A stretch of 64,000 nucleotides of DNA, taken from the NCBI GenBank assembly GCA_000421085.1, contig ATWE01000009.1:1-64000 (forward strand). The letters are read 5' to 3'. Both the position numbers and the translations under genes were made by a program. Within the stretch, counting starts at the first letter, position 1, and every line of letters begins with the position of its first letter. The notes below the pieces were generated by a model. It did no database searches. It worked only from the letters and a program-made list of their open reading frames with translations, and was not told the DNA's origin. The stretch is from Ensifer sp. USDA 6670. GTDB lineage: Bacteria > Pseudomonadota > Alphaproteobacteria > Rhizobiales > Rhizobiaceae. This document shows positions 44,229 through 53,900 of this stretch, in pieces.

Positions 44229-44443
44229 AGTTCCTGTGCATACTGCTTTATCCGCATCGCTTCCTCACGCAGCTTCTCGAAAGCGGCTAGGAATTCTTCT
44301 GCCGAAATCAAGCCATACTGCGAGTTCAGGCCATTAAGCTGAGATCGTGGAAGCGAGAAATGAAGCATGTAGCCGGCCAGTGCATCGACCATCTCCTGCA
44401 TGGTCGCTTGCCCCTGCCGAAAAGCTGGAAAGTGCAAACGAAG
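44229..44443 (-). other. possible small coding relic
   Basis: Minus-strand reading gives MQEMVDALAGYMLHFSLPRS and LISAEEFLAAFEKLREEAMR, which looks protein-like, but the frame runs into the antisense of the HNH gene and lacks a good start. It adjoins the IS21-type element and may be a truncated gene of unknown type. Confidence 0.3.
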
Positions 44444-44748
44444 TGTCGCTTTCCATTTAATTGCCAGACTCTGGTCGTCAATAATTCAAACAGTTAGTCA
44501 CGCACATAAATTGAGAATTGGCACTTAATTTGAGACATACGGCTGCCATTTGGCATTTAATTTGAGAAACCAGCGCCGGAGCGTGATCGCATGTCTTCTA
44601 TGAAGAACGAAGACAAAGACACGTAAATACAAAGAGATGGCAAACAGTTTATGGCAGTCAGCCTCAGAATTCTGACCGCTCGCTTCTCAAATTAAATGCC
44701 AAATCAGAGCGAAACAGCCGCATTCTCACCGCTATCTGCCAAGCGACA
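44444..44748. mobile_element. non-autonomous IS21-type element (MITE-like)
   Basis: About 305 bp bounded by TGTCGCTT at 44444 and its complement AAGCGACA ending at 44748. Inside are the multiple terminal repeats typical of IS21 ends: GGCACTTAATTTGAGA at 44519, TTTGGCATTTAATTTGAGAA at 44549-44568, and its exact 20-bp inverse at 44684-44703. There is no istA or istB gene and no room for one. It ends 2 bp beyond the MFS stop codon. No target-site duplication is visible. Confidence 0.65.
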
Positions 44749-44750
44749 GC

Positions 44751-45977
44751 TCATTCAACTGGCCAACGCGATGCAAGGAGGGGGGAGAGGATCAGCACCC
44801 AGGCCGCTACGATAAAGGTGGTGCTTACGTCGCTGTAGGCAGAAAGGGCGCCCCACAAGCAGCTTCCGCTCGTCGTAGCGCCATACATGACCATCAGGTA
44901 AGCCGAAATCGCGCGGGCGCGGATGGATTTGGGGAACATGACTTGCGCAGATCCATTGAGACTGGAAACAATGAAGGCCCACCCCACTCCTGTTGCCAGC
45001 ATGGACACCCAAATGGCGACGGACGTGCCGTTCCAAGCAGCGAGTAAGAGTGCCAAGCCGAGCTGCGTCGAAGCAACGGCAATGAGGCGATTGATGCCGA
45101 TTTTGGCCTTGAGCCTCGGAAGAAGCGTTCCTCCGAGCACGGCGCCCGCGCCGATTGTTCCCATCAGAAGTCCGACTTCTGCAGCCTCCATCTGAAGTTG
45201 GAGAGCTGCAAAGGCTGGCAGGAGACTCCACATGCTGCTGGCGCCAAAGAAACAGATGAAGGTGCGCACAAGCAGGCTGCGAAATCGGCTGTTGCTCAAC
45301 ATCGCCGAGAAGCCCATTGCCATCGCCTCGCACGGTGGCTCAGACTTGGTTGAACGGATGCGAGCGGAGCCGGTTCGCCATCGCCAGAAGACAAGGATCA
45401 GCCCAAGGAAGGATACGGCGTTGATCCAGAAGATGGTTGCAATCGTCGCTGCCTGGGCAATGAAGCCAGCCAAGGCCGGCCCGACCGCGCGCGCAAAATT
45501 GAAGCTCATGCCATTCAGCGCAGCCGCACTGTGGATCTGCCCGGGCTCGACGAGCGTGGAAACTGCCGCCTGCCACGCCGGCATCGTCAGCGCTGCCCCG
45601 CAGCCAATCACCAGCGTACCGACCAACAGTATCTGTGGAGTCATCAAACCGGCGGTGATCGTGAGGCTTAAACCCAAGGCCGAGAGCGCCATGACGGCGT
45701 GCGTGGCCAACAGGAGGGTCGGTCGATCGTGGCGATCTGCAAGGATGCCGGCAGGGACGACCAGGAGGAAGATTGGCAGCGTCATCGCGGCTTGCACCAG
45801 AGCCACCATCTGTGCGGATTGGCTGAGTTGGGCCATGAGCCACGCAGCCCCCATGCCCTGCATCCACGTGCCGAGATTAGACGCGGCGTTGGCAATCCAC
45901 AGCGACCGGAACAGGCGGTTTCCGAGCGGTGACCAAAGCGTTTCGACCGGCCTCGCCGCCGACGAGCCTTTAGTCAT
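44751..45977 (-). CDS. MFS exporter (EntS-like)
   Basis: Major facilitator of 408 aa with about 11-12 TM segments. The N-terminus (LGNRLFRSLWIANAASNLGT) and the loop-2/3 motif (GILADRHDRPTLLLATH) match MFS_3 exporters of the enterobactin-exporter EntS group. Start ATG 45977 forms an ATGA overlap with the end of the ATP-grasp gene, so it is the third gene of that operon and probably exports its product. The C-terminus ends at the IS21-type element and may be slightly altered by it. Confidence 0.85.
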   Translation of the reverse strand: MTKGSSAARPVETLWSPLGNRLFRSLWIANAASNLGTWMQGMGAAWLMAQLSQSAQMVALVQAAMTLPIFLLVVPAGILADRHDRPTLLLATHAVMALSALGLSLTITAGLMTPQILLVGTLVIGCGAALTMPAWQAAVSTLVEPGQIHSAAALNGMSFNFARAVGPALAGFIAQAATIATIFWINAVSFLGLILVFWRWRTGSARIRSTKSEPPCEAMAMGFSAMLSNSRFRSLLVRTFICFFGASSMWSLLPAFAALQLQMEAAEVGLLMGTIGAGAVLGGTLLPRLKAKIGINRLIAVASTQLGLALLLAAWNGTSVAIWVSMLATGVGWAFIVSSLNGSAQVMFPKSIRARAISAYLMVMYGATTSGSCLWGALSAYSDVSTTFIVAAWVLILSPLLASRWPVE

Positions 45978-47203
45978 GCCGACCATTCCGAATTGGCGTG
46001 GAACCAGCTCTCAAGCGTCTTCGCGCGCGCCTGCAGGTGCTCTTCGTTGTCTCCACGAAAGACAAAGCTGGCTACTTCAGCGTTGGTCATTGCGGCTCCG
46101 CCGTATTCTCGGCCAACGACTCCATATGCTTTATAGGTATCGACCCAATCATAGTCGCACGCAGCAGGCAACCTTCTAAGGGTTCCACGTCTGGGCGGAA
46201 TGATGATCCTTCCCGCCGGCACCGGAGGCAGATTGTTGGCACCGAGCTCCTCGTGTGCGCCGACAGAGGCTTTGACATAGCTCATTTTGATGTCGATGCC
46301 GGTTGCGAGCCGGACCTCTTCGTTGATAACGCCGCCTCCAAGCCGACTCGCAACCTCGCACAGCACCAGTCGGTCGTCAGGGGTGTGGAAGATTTGAAGG
46401 TGGAAGATCGAGGTCTTTGGAAATGGAAGCGCCCGCTCCAGCAGGTGCCTTGTGAAAGTTTCAATTCGGCGGTTCAGAGGATTGCCCTGGTCCAGGCCAT
46501 GTGTTCCGATCGTCTCGCCCCGGATAAAAGCGAGGCAGTCCTTTAAGTAACGGCCGGCATGTATGATCACAGGCGAGCCGTGCACATAAAGCCCATCGAC
46601 GCGATACATATCCCCCGGCACGAATTCTTCCACGGTAAAGCCCATCGATGTCGAAGAGCCCCGTGCGAGGAAGGTTCGGATGTCCTTTTCAGACTCTAGA
46701 ATTTCCACCCCAGCGGAGCCTCGACCGTCATACGGCTTGACGACGACCGGAAGGGCATTCGCCGACACGAAATCCAGCAAGTCTGCGGGACAAGTCACTT
46801 GCGCGAACCTCGGAACGGCGACACCGCGCTCCCAGGCACGCCGCTTCATCAGTATCTTGTTGCGGAAAAATTCTCCGTCTTGCAGCGTCTGACCGGCGAG
46901 ACCGAGATGCTTGCGAATGCGGGCGGCACGAGACACGTCCACTTCGGAAAATGAGAGCACCGTCGTAATTCCGCGACCGGGCCCTAGATCCAGCGCTGCT
47001 CTCTCCACGAGGTCACTGTTTTCGTAGTCTTCGAAGAGGTGTGCCTCAAGGAATGCTGATTTGCCGATGCTTTCAACGGCTTGCGACGTGGAGACGTCTC
47101 CCCGACCGGAGATAAGAATCGAGTTGCCGCCGGTTGCAGCGCGCCATTCGCTGGCTGTGTTCTGCAGCAGGACCTTTGGTGTACACAGTATCAAGGCGGT
47201 CAT
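45974..47203 (-). CDS. ATP-grasp ligase
   Basis: ATP-grasp enzyme of 409 aa. The fold is seen in the nucleotide-binding strands KILMKRRAWERGVAVPRF, LPVVVKPYDGRGSAGVEIL (phosphate-binding loop) and FTVEEFVPGDMYRVDGLYV, with metal ligands in LCEVASRLGGGVINEEV. ATP-grasp ligases of this type join a carboxylate to an amine through an acyl phosphate and occur in small peptide or siderophore-like pathways. It lies between the FAD/NAD(P) enzyme (27 bp) and the exporter (4-bp overlap). The substrates are unknown. Confidence 0.85.
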   Translation of the reverse strand: MTALILCTPKVLLQNTASEWRAATGGNSILISGRGDVSTSQAVESIGKSAFLEAHLFEDYENSDLVERAALDLGPGRGITTVLSFSEVDVSRAARIRKHLGLAGQTLQDGEFFRNKILMKRRAWERGVAVPRFAQVTCPADLLDFVSANALPVVVKPYDGRGSAGVEILESEKDIRTFLARGSSTSMGFTVEEFVPGDMYRVDGLYVHGSPVIIHAGRYLKDCLAFIRGETIGTHGLDQGNPLNRRIETFTRHLLERALPFPKTSIFHLQIFHTPDDRLVLCEVASRLGGGVINEEVRLATGIDIKMSYVKASVGAHEELGANNLPPVPAGRIIIPPRRGTLRRLPAACDYDWVDTYKAYGVVGREYGGAAMTNAEVASFVFRGDNEEHLQARAKTLESWFHANSEWSA

Positions 47204-47230
47204 AAGTAGGCCTAAAAGGTTGGTGTGAAG

Positions 47231-49108
47231 TTATGCGGCGGACGGTGTAGCTGCGAGGGGTAGCAGTTCGCCGGCGTCATTCTGGACGAGCAACTGTCGC
47301 TCGGCTGCGGTACGCAGGACGTCGTCGATGCAGATCTGCGCCTCCATAAGTGGAGAGCTGGTCGCCCCTGGGGCTGAGAGGACGAATGTGTAAAACCGCG
47401 GCCCCTCAACTGGAGTCCCGAGAGCCCAGATGCACGGGCTAGGCTGCCCGTCTTTGGCAATCAGACGATATGTCTCGGTTACGTCGATGCCGCCGGGCGC
47501 ATATGCACCATTCCGAAACGGCCTCGCCAATCCCGAGTTGATGAGCCTCTGGACAATGCCATTTGTTTGAGATCCGGCATGCGAGAGAGGTATCCTTGCG
47601 CTTACGAGCAGGTCGACCTCACGTTCACCCGCCGCGCCTCTGAGCGAATAGCGGCCTTGCGCCGACGGCGTGACACTCTCGATCGGGCCAGTGCCAACGT
47701 CGATGATCCCAGCCTCGATCAGAGCGCATAGCTCTTCGAGCTTCTGGAGCGGAGGCCCGACGGCCAGACGGTTCATCGTCGGCACGAAGTCATCGATGAA
47801 GAAGCGGTGGGACTCGGGCGTTAGGCCGGCCAGATCGACGGCATGGCGAATGGTCGGGCGAATGTCCCGCAGAACATCGCAGGCCGCCTTGATCGGACTG
47901 TCGATGTTTCCGCGGCGCGCTTCGGCAACGTCGTCTCTCAGCTTCGAAACGAGCCACAGACGATACTCGGAACCGTTCCTCGCCACCGAAGCAGGAACCG
48001 CGGCGGTTAGCGACGAAAAGGAAAAGCGGGCCGCTTCCGGTATTCGGGAAATGTACGCTTGCAGTTCTTCGGATTGAGGTCCAAGCGAGACGTATTCCTC
48101 GGCGAACCTCTCGGCTTCATCCGGACCCTCGGTCCCTCTGATCAATGTTGTGTAGTAGACAAGTTCCATTTCCGCCTGGATTAATGGCAGAACATCCTTC
48201 TCGAAATCGAGCTGTCGCCGGCTGGCTGCCGTGCTCTGGCGAAGCCGATCGATCCTTTGCTTGGTCGCGAACAGCGGCTGGTAGTTCCAGTGAGCGCTTT
48301 TCTGATTCCGGGCGCGTGCGAGGAGTGGAATACCCGATCGTGAAAAGCAAACGATCTGGAGTTCTCGTCCTGACGGACGATAAGCCAGGGATTGCGCGTT
48401 ACGTATGAAACTGCCACCGCGACCAACAGTGGCGGCGGAGACGACGTCCAGTGCCGTGAGGCCTAAGCCCTCGACTCCAATGCGATGGCCGTCGGGCAAT
48501 TCTCCGATAGCTGCCTCGACAGGATAGGCATCCCAAAGACGTCCCGAACGAGCCGCGGACGCGCCACACCGATTTCGTAACGCATGTCCGGTGCACACAA
48601 CCGCCGCGTCGACCCTAACGCGGGCGCCGTCCTCAGTCGCAATCTCGATCTGGGATCGATCTAATCGGATGATATCCGCGGCAGCTCGTCGGTGAAGGAC
48701 TGCGGTCACACCCTCCGGAAGGTTGCGAAGTATGTATTGGAAGGCCCACGCGAGATATCGGCCGAGAACGGCTCGGGGGAGATAATCATTCTCGTGCACC
48801 AACCTGCGAACATTGTCGCCGTCGGTTACTTCATAGCTGCGCGCCCTCGCCCATTCGAACAGCGAAGGGCAGCCGATTGGGCGCAACGATGGTTTCGTTA
48901 CCTGGCCAAAGGCCGTTATTTGCGAACAAACAGTATTGGTCAGAAGATAATCGGGCTGATCGCGTGCGTGAACACCACTGCCAGGCTCGCCCGGCTCGAA
49001 TATATGGACTTCTATTTTCGAATTTAACGCGGCAAACGTGTTCGACAGCCGATCAAACAGGGCCAGACCACGCGGCCCCATGCCAATTATTCCGAATTTC
49101 CAAGGCAT
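47231..49108 (-). CDS. FAD/NAD(P)-binding protein
   Basis: Protein of 625 aa. The N-terminal Rossmann start WKFGIIGMGPRGLALFDRLS and the following VHIFEPGEPGSGVHARDQPD place it in the NAD_binding_9 family (FAD/NAD(P)-binding, often in natural-product clusters). A later AVVCTGHALR segment is the second nucleotide-binding strand. It begins a three-gene operon with the ATP-grasp and MFS genes and is divergent from the citrate-synthase-like gene, sharing a palindromic site. Probably oxidises or hydroxylates the precursor of a small exported compound. Confidence 0.8.
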   Translation of the reverse strand: MPWKFGIIGMGPRGLALFDRLSNTFAALNSKIEVHIFEPGEPGSGVHARDQPDYLLTNTVCSQITAFGQVTKPSLRPIGCPSLFEWARARSYEVTDGDNVRRLVHENDYLPRAVLGRYLAWAFQYILRNLPEGVTAVLHRRAAADIIRLDRSQIEIATEDGARVRVDAAVVCTGHALRNRCGASAARSGRLWDAYPVEAAIGELPDGHRIGVEGLGLTALDVVSAATVGRGGSFIRNAQSLAYRPSGRELQIVCFSRSGIPLLARARNQKSAHWNYQPLFATKQRIDRLRQSTAASRRQLDFEKDVLPLIQAEMELVYYTTLIRGTEGPDEAERFAEEYVSLGPQSEELQAYISRIPEAARFSFSSLTAAVPASVARNGSEYRLWLVSKLRDDVAEARRGNIDSPIKAACDVLRDIRPTIRHAVDLAGLTPESHRFFIDDFVPTMNRLAVGPPLQKLEELCALIEAGIIDVGTGPIESVTPSAQGRYSLRGAAGEREVDLLVSARIPLSHAGSQTNGIVQRLINSGLARPFRNGAYAPGGIDVTETYRLIAKDGQPSPCIWALGTPVEGPRFYTFVLSAPGATSSPLMEAQICIDDVLRTAAERQLLVQNDAGELLPLAATPSAA

Positions 49109-49175
49109 TTGTACTCCAGGTCAACGGATTTACCTTTGATTGCACGAGGTCTTTACACGCGCATTGGATGTGGTC

Positions 49176-49200
49176 AATATTGATTGATTGATTCAATATT
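49176..49200. promoter_or_regulatory. palindromic operator between divergent biosynthesis genes
   Basis: AATATTGA at 49176-49183 and its complement TCAATATT at 49193-49200 flank a 9-bp GATT-rich spacer. It lies 17 bp before the citrate-synthase-like start and about 70 bp before the FAD/NAD(P) gene start. The most obvious candidate binder is the HTH domain of the adjacent gene product. Confidence 0.6.
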
Positions 49201-49217
49201 AAGGTTCGGAAGCCGCG

Positions 49218-50411
49218 ATGGGCGACACCGCCGGATACATGACCGCCAAGGAAGCGGCGGCGGAACTGAATGTGAGCGTGGCCACGCTTTACGCTTATGT
49301 CAGCAGGGGGATTATCCAGTCCGAGGCGCGGCCAGGTAGCCGGTCAAGACGCTATCTCGCCACCGACATCCGGGCTCTTGCCGAAAAGAACAAAATCGCC
49401 AAGCACGCGGACGGGGGCAGCATTTTGAGCTTCGGCTCTCCGCTGCTCGATTCCGAGATCACCTATACGGACGGCAAGCGGCTCTATTTTAGAGGCAGGG
49501 ACAGCTCGCTGTTGGCCACGACCAGCGCCAGCCTGGAGTCGGTCGCGACTCTGATCTGGGATTGCAGCGAAGACCATGTCTTCCAAGAGGCCCCGCCTGA
49601 TATTCCGGCCGAGTTCGCGGCTATGCGACATGCCGCAAAGGCCGATCGTCCCCTGGTATTGTGTCAGGCCCTGCTTCCACTCATCGGTGAAATGGACCTG
49701 CGGGCATATGATCGTTCACGGCGTGGCGCATCCCAAACCGGCGCGCGTGTCATGCGCCTCATGGCCTCGCTTGTAACGGACATGCAACCCAGTGCGGCAG
49801 CAGTGCATGAGACATTGTCGTTCGCCTGGCAGGTTGGCAGCCACGCACATCTGGTGCGGTCAGCCCTTATACTCGCGGCAGATCATGAACTGAACGCATC
49901 GACTTTCACAGTTCGGGTCGCCGCCTCCGCAGGCGCTCCATTGTATCACGCTGCTGCCGCCGGCTTGGCCACCCTGCAAGGTGCGCGGCACGGCGGTGAA
50001 ATCGAACGCGCACTGCGGTTGCTGCGTGAGACGATGGGGGAACACGATCCCGCAGAGGCGGTCTCTGCCTGGATGCGCCGGGGGGACGCGGTTCCGGGAT
50101 TTGGTCACCCTCTTTACCCGCAAGGCGATCCGCGGGCCAGGACTTTGCTGACGTTGATGGAGCGGGAGTTCACCTCCTCCGAGAGTCTTGCGCTTCATAG
50201 AGCCGCTGCTGTCGCGCAATCAATCACCGGCAGACATCTTAACTTCGACGGCGCGCTGGCGATACTCTCGTTGCATCTCGGTTTGCCGGCTCACACAGGC
50301 CTGAGTCTTCTTGCGATCGGTCGGGTGGTAGGCTGGATCGGTCATGCTATAGAGCAGTATCTGGATAATCGATTGATCAGACCTCGTGCGCGCTATGTCG
50401 GCCTCCGGTAG
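49218..50411 (+). CDS. citrate-synthase-like protein with N-terminal helix-turn-helix
   Basis: Protein of 397 aa. Residues 8-55 are an excisionase/MerR-type HTH (MTAKEAAAELNVSVATLYAY, then SRRYLATDIRALAEK). Residues about 75-397 are a compact citrate-synthase fold in which the catalytic residues look kept: His in GARHGGEIERALRLL, His in VPGFGHPLYPQGDPRA and Asp in HLNFDGALAIL. It could be a ligand-sensing regulator, an active synthase supplying citrate or a homologue, or both. It is divergent from the FAD/NAD(P)-ATP-grasp-MFS operon, with a palindrome in the gap. Confidence 0.85.
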   Translation: MGDTAGYMTAKEAAAELNVSVATLYAYVSRGIIQSEARPGSRSRRYLATDIRALAEKNKIAKHADGGSILSFGSPLLDSEITYTDGKRLYFRGRDSSLLATTSASLESVATLIWDCSEDHVFQEAPPDIPAEFAAMRHAAKADRPLVLCQALLPLIGEMDLRAYDRSRRGASQTGARVMRLMASLVTDMQPSAAAVHETLSFAWQVGSHAHLVRSALILAADHELNASTFTVRVAASAGAPLYHAAAAGLATLQGARHGGEIERALRLLRETMGEHDPAEAVSAWMRRGDAVPGFGHPLYPQGDPRARTLLTLMEREFTSSESLALHRAAAVAQSITGRHLNFDGALAILSLHLGLPAHTGLSLLAIGRVVGWIGHAIEQYLDNRLIRPRARYVGLR

Positions 50412-50933
50412 CGGTCGGCCAATGGACCTCCGCGAGCGCCGCGGCAATGCTGGCAACCGCATTGCACCGCGATCACAAGGCAACGAGACATTAGGCTCGG
50501 CGCCCGATGCGCTGAAGCCGATTCGCCTGCAGTTTGACGCGTTTACTGGGTGGGCAATAGGACTGCGCATGGCGGCCGGCGAAGGCCACCCCTGCCGACG
50601 CTGTGTTCCCGTTGATACATTATGCGATCTTCGTGGCCCAAAGGGTGAACATTACAGCAAAAAGCCGTGCAAGGATCGTGGGAGCGCGATTCTGTCCGCC
50701 TTTAAGGCCCCGTCACGCTTAAGTCTGTGAACGGCAGTATTGCGCCCTCATTTCGGTCATAGAGGCCGTCATCCTGCCTGCGTGAAAGCAAACATCAACG
50801 GCGACGATTAATGTGACTAATGGTGCGAGCGGGGCAGCGCACAAGCTAGGATCCCAACAATCTCGCGCGTTCTTCAACGCGCTTGGCGACTTCCGGGACG
50901 ATTTCCGGTTATGGCGTTTTTGATGCTCGAACT
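50412..50933. other. intergenic, no confident gene
   Basis: About 520 bp between convergent genes. A plus frame at 50386-50730 is open but low in recognisable protein character. No hairpin with a T-run was noticed. Confidence 0.35.
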
Positions 50934-53900
50934 TTACTCCGGGGCGGCGACCGCCGACGGCGCGCTCTTGAGGACTTTGCGTACCCTTTCGCGTATCTCA
51001 ATCTCAGGATCATGTTCCAGCCTGCGGGCATGGGCATAGACCTCGTCAGGTTCCATAGGCGGCGAGACGAGCAGGTTCATTCCTGCCAGGCGCCAGCGCG
51101 GATCTTGATCAGAGAGAAGCACTGAAAGCGCACGGACATGCTCCGGGTCGAAGGTGATTCTAGAAACGAGCTTTGCTGCGAATGCGGGTGGCATGGCGCG
51201 GCGCAACAAAGCGTCGACTGTAAGGACCAGGAGCGTTGGTGCCGCGCTGATCCGCGTTTCTAAATGGGATTCGGCGAGCGACCGAATGTCGGTTCGAGGG
51301 TCGCTTGCAAGCTCAATGAGTTTGCCATGGTCGATCGCGTCCAGAAGAAGCAAGGCTTCGAAAAGATGCGGACGTGGGCTCTGGGGAACAACACCACCCG
51401 ACTTCGGGTAGGGCTCTTCATGAATTTTCCAATGATCGAAAGATCGTTGCAGGAGCTTGTTGTCAGCGAAGCGTTGGCGTTTGACCAGCTCGAGCGCGAG
51501 CTTGGCTCCTGAGTTAGCCATCTGCACATCCTTTCCGACGAGCACATCCGCGAGAGCGAACAGGAGGCTGTCACTTGGATCGCTATCGAGCACCGCGAGG
51601 CTGTTGAGAACATATTCGAGACCGGGCCGTGGCGAGCCACTCAACACCGGAAGCAAGGTTTCCACGGCGACCGAGGGAAAGCGACTGACAATCACATGGG
51701 CGAGGCCCGCGAGTTCCAGTTCCTCAGCTCCAGCTAGTCGACCCTGAAGATCGACAAGAGCGGGCGGATCGGCCTCAAGCGCACTCGCGGCCACCTCGAC
51801 CAACCATTCAGACTTATGAGCGAGAGCTTTGAGCAGGAGCTCGCGATCGGGATTGGCGGCAGTAATCCTCTCCCAAGCCAAAGGGGGCAGATCGACCGAC
51901 GGCAAGCCAAAGCTGAAGATATCCTTGTCTGGTTCGGCCTCGAGATGATTGGAAAGGCCCAACGCATCGGCTTCGAGCATGTCCGCCGGCATCCCGCCGG
52001 CAATTGCCAGCAGTCGTAGCGCCTCTTTGACCCCCGCAGCTTCATAGGCGAGCGTCCAGGCGTGAACATCACCCGCGATGACGTCGTAGAACCCGGCGAG
52101 GCGCAACAAGCTGGCAACGTAAGGATAGGCCTCGGAGATCGACCCACCGGCTGCGGTGTCTGCCTTGAGGGCATCGACTACGCCCCGAAGGGTGGCACGC
52201 GAGGCCTTGGTCCAGGGATCGGCGAACTTGCCGACCGCCCAACCCATGCTCTCCAACCCTTTTGCCCATGGCTTCCTGATCTTGGCCAGGCCGCGGCGCT
52301 CTAGCTCTGTCTCCACCTTGCTCAGAAAGCCGATGTTTTGAAATGCCTCGCCGGCAAGAGCGGTCGCGAGAAACTCCTCTGCCTCCCCGTCGGGAACCAC
52401 GCGCAGCGCAGCAAGGCCAACCTCCTGCAAGAGATCGCGATCCTTGCGGTCGATTAGCCTCAATCCTCCCAGCAGCGAGCCTAGTTGCGGAAGCACAATC
52501 TCCGCGGTAAGTGCGGCGAGCACCCGCCGAAGCGCAGTTGCGTCGAACCATTCTGGCCCTGCATTTACGGCGGCAGCCCAAGCAACCAACCGCGGTACTG
52601 CGTCGTCTTCGTAAAGATACTTGCTTGCCGCCGGACCGACCAACTTGGGACGCGCGCGAGCAAGGCTGACCAAGGCCATGCCAATCTCAAAGCCTTCATT
52701 GTCCCCGCGGGTGGCCGCTTCGAATGCGGCCGAGACAAGAATTACAGCGTAGGAGTCGGTGATCTCGGCGTCGGGGTCGGTCAGAAGGGCAACAGCGCGC
52801 TGAATCTGACCGTGTGTACCGCTCGCTTGCCGCGCCACGAGAAGTCGGGCGATCTCATCGCCCACGCCCATGCCCGCTGCAAAGCCGATGACTTCGCTCC
52901 AGGATGCGTCGTCTATTACCCTTTCGATTTGTGACTCCCGCTCGATCCCCTCAAGGCTGGCGAGGTGGCGACCCGCGGCGTACTCGGCGAAGCTCTTGTG
53001 GATGAAAGTCATCAGAGTCGTTCCCGAATGGTGGAGCCGTTCGACTAGGCCACCTGCCTCCCAAAAGCCGATGGCCGACTCGACCTGCTTGGAGGCCGCA
53101 AGCGGCGTCACCCCTAGTTCGGGAGCAATGATGCGGCAACACTCGTCGATGATCGACTGAGTGGCGGCGATCGGATCGCGGACAAGTATCCACCCCACGA
53201 TCACCATCACTCGCTGCCGGACGGTCTCGCCGACGGAGTCGCCAGCATAGCGCGAGGTCTTTGACAGTAAGGCAATCATGCGCTCGTACAGGGCAGCGCG
53301 CGAAACCGGCAGTGCAGCTTCGGTGGCTATGAGGGAAGCTGCCATCCCCAGCAATTGCGGACTTGAGGCGATAGTTGTGGCGGCTTTGCTTCGTGCGAGT
53401 TCGCGCTTTGCGATTTCGCTGGCTGAGTTCTTCAGTTCATCGGTCGCGGCAGCGGCTTTCACCAGCGCGCCAAGATTGGATGCGCCCTTGTCGGCCTCCG
53501 GCGCATTGAGGTCATAGTGGCGCCAGTGCAGCAGCGCCTGCGTTTCGTAGCCGATCGGCCTTGTGGTCACGACGATGCGAGCGTTCGGGTGGCTTTTCGC
53601 AAACGCCGCGAGCGCGTTGCCAATCGGATTGTGCTGGTCACCGCAGTCATCGAGCCCATCGGCAAGGACCACGAGGTCGGTGAGCCTCGCCGCCTCAAAA
53701 GCGACAACGCTGACTGGCGCGGAATCAAGGCCCCATTTGTAGAGACCTTCCTCAAAGGACGCACCTGCCCGCATCGACGCAGCGAGCGACTTCAGTGATA
53801 CCCGAAGCACTGGAACTCCCATACTCGCGTAAGTTCGTGCGAGTTGAAGGATAAGTGTTGACTTTCCGAGGCCGGGTCCGGCTATGACGACTGAGTACCG

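Noticed and set aside
49181-49194. GATT direct repeats as plasmid iterons
   Set aside because: Only three 4-bp units, they form the spacer of a palindrome, and no replication gene is nearby.
50386-50730. Plus-strand 114-codon frame after the citrate-synthase-like gene
   Set aside because: Starts inside that gene, no ribosome site, no recognisable motif.
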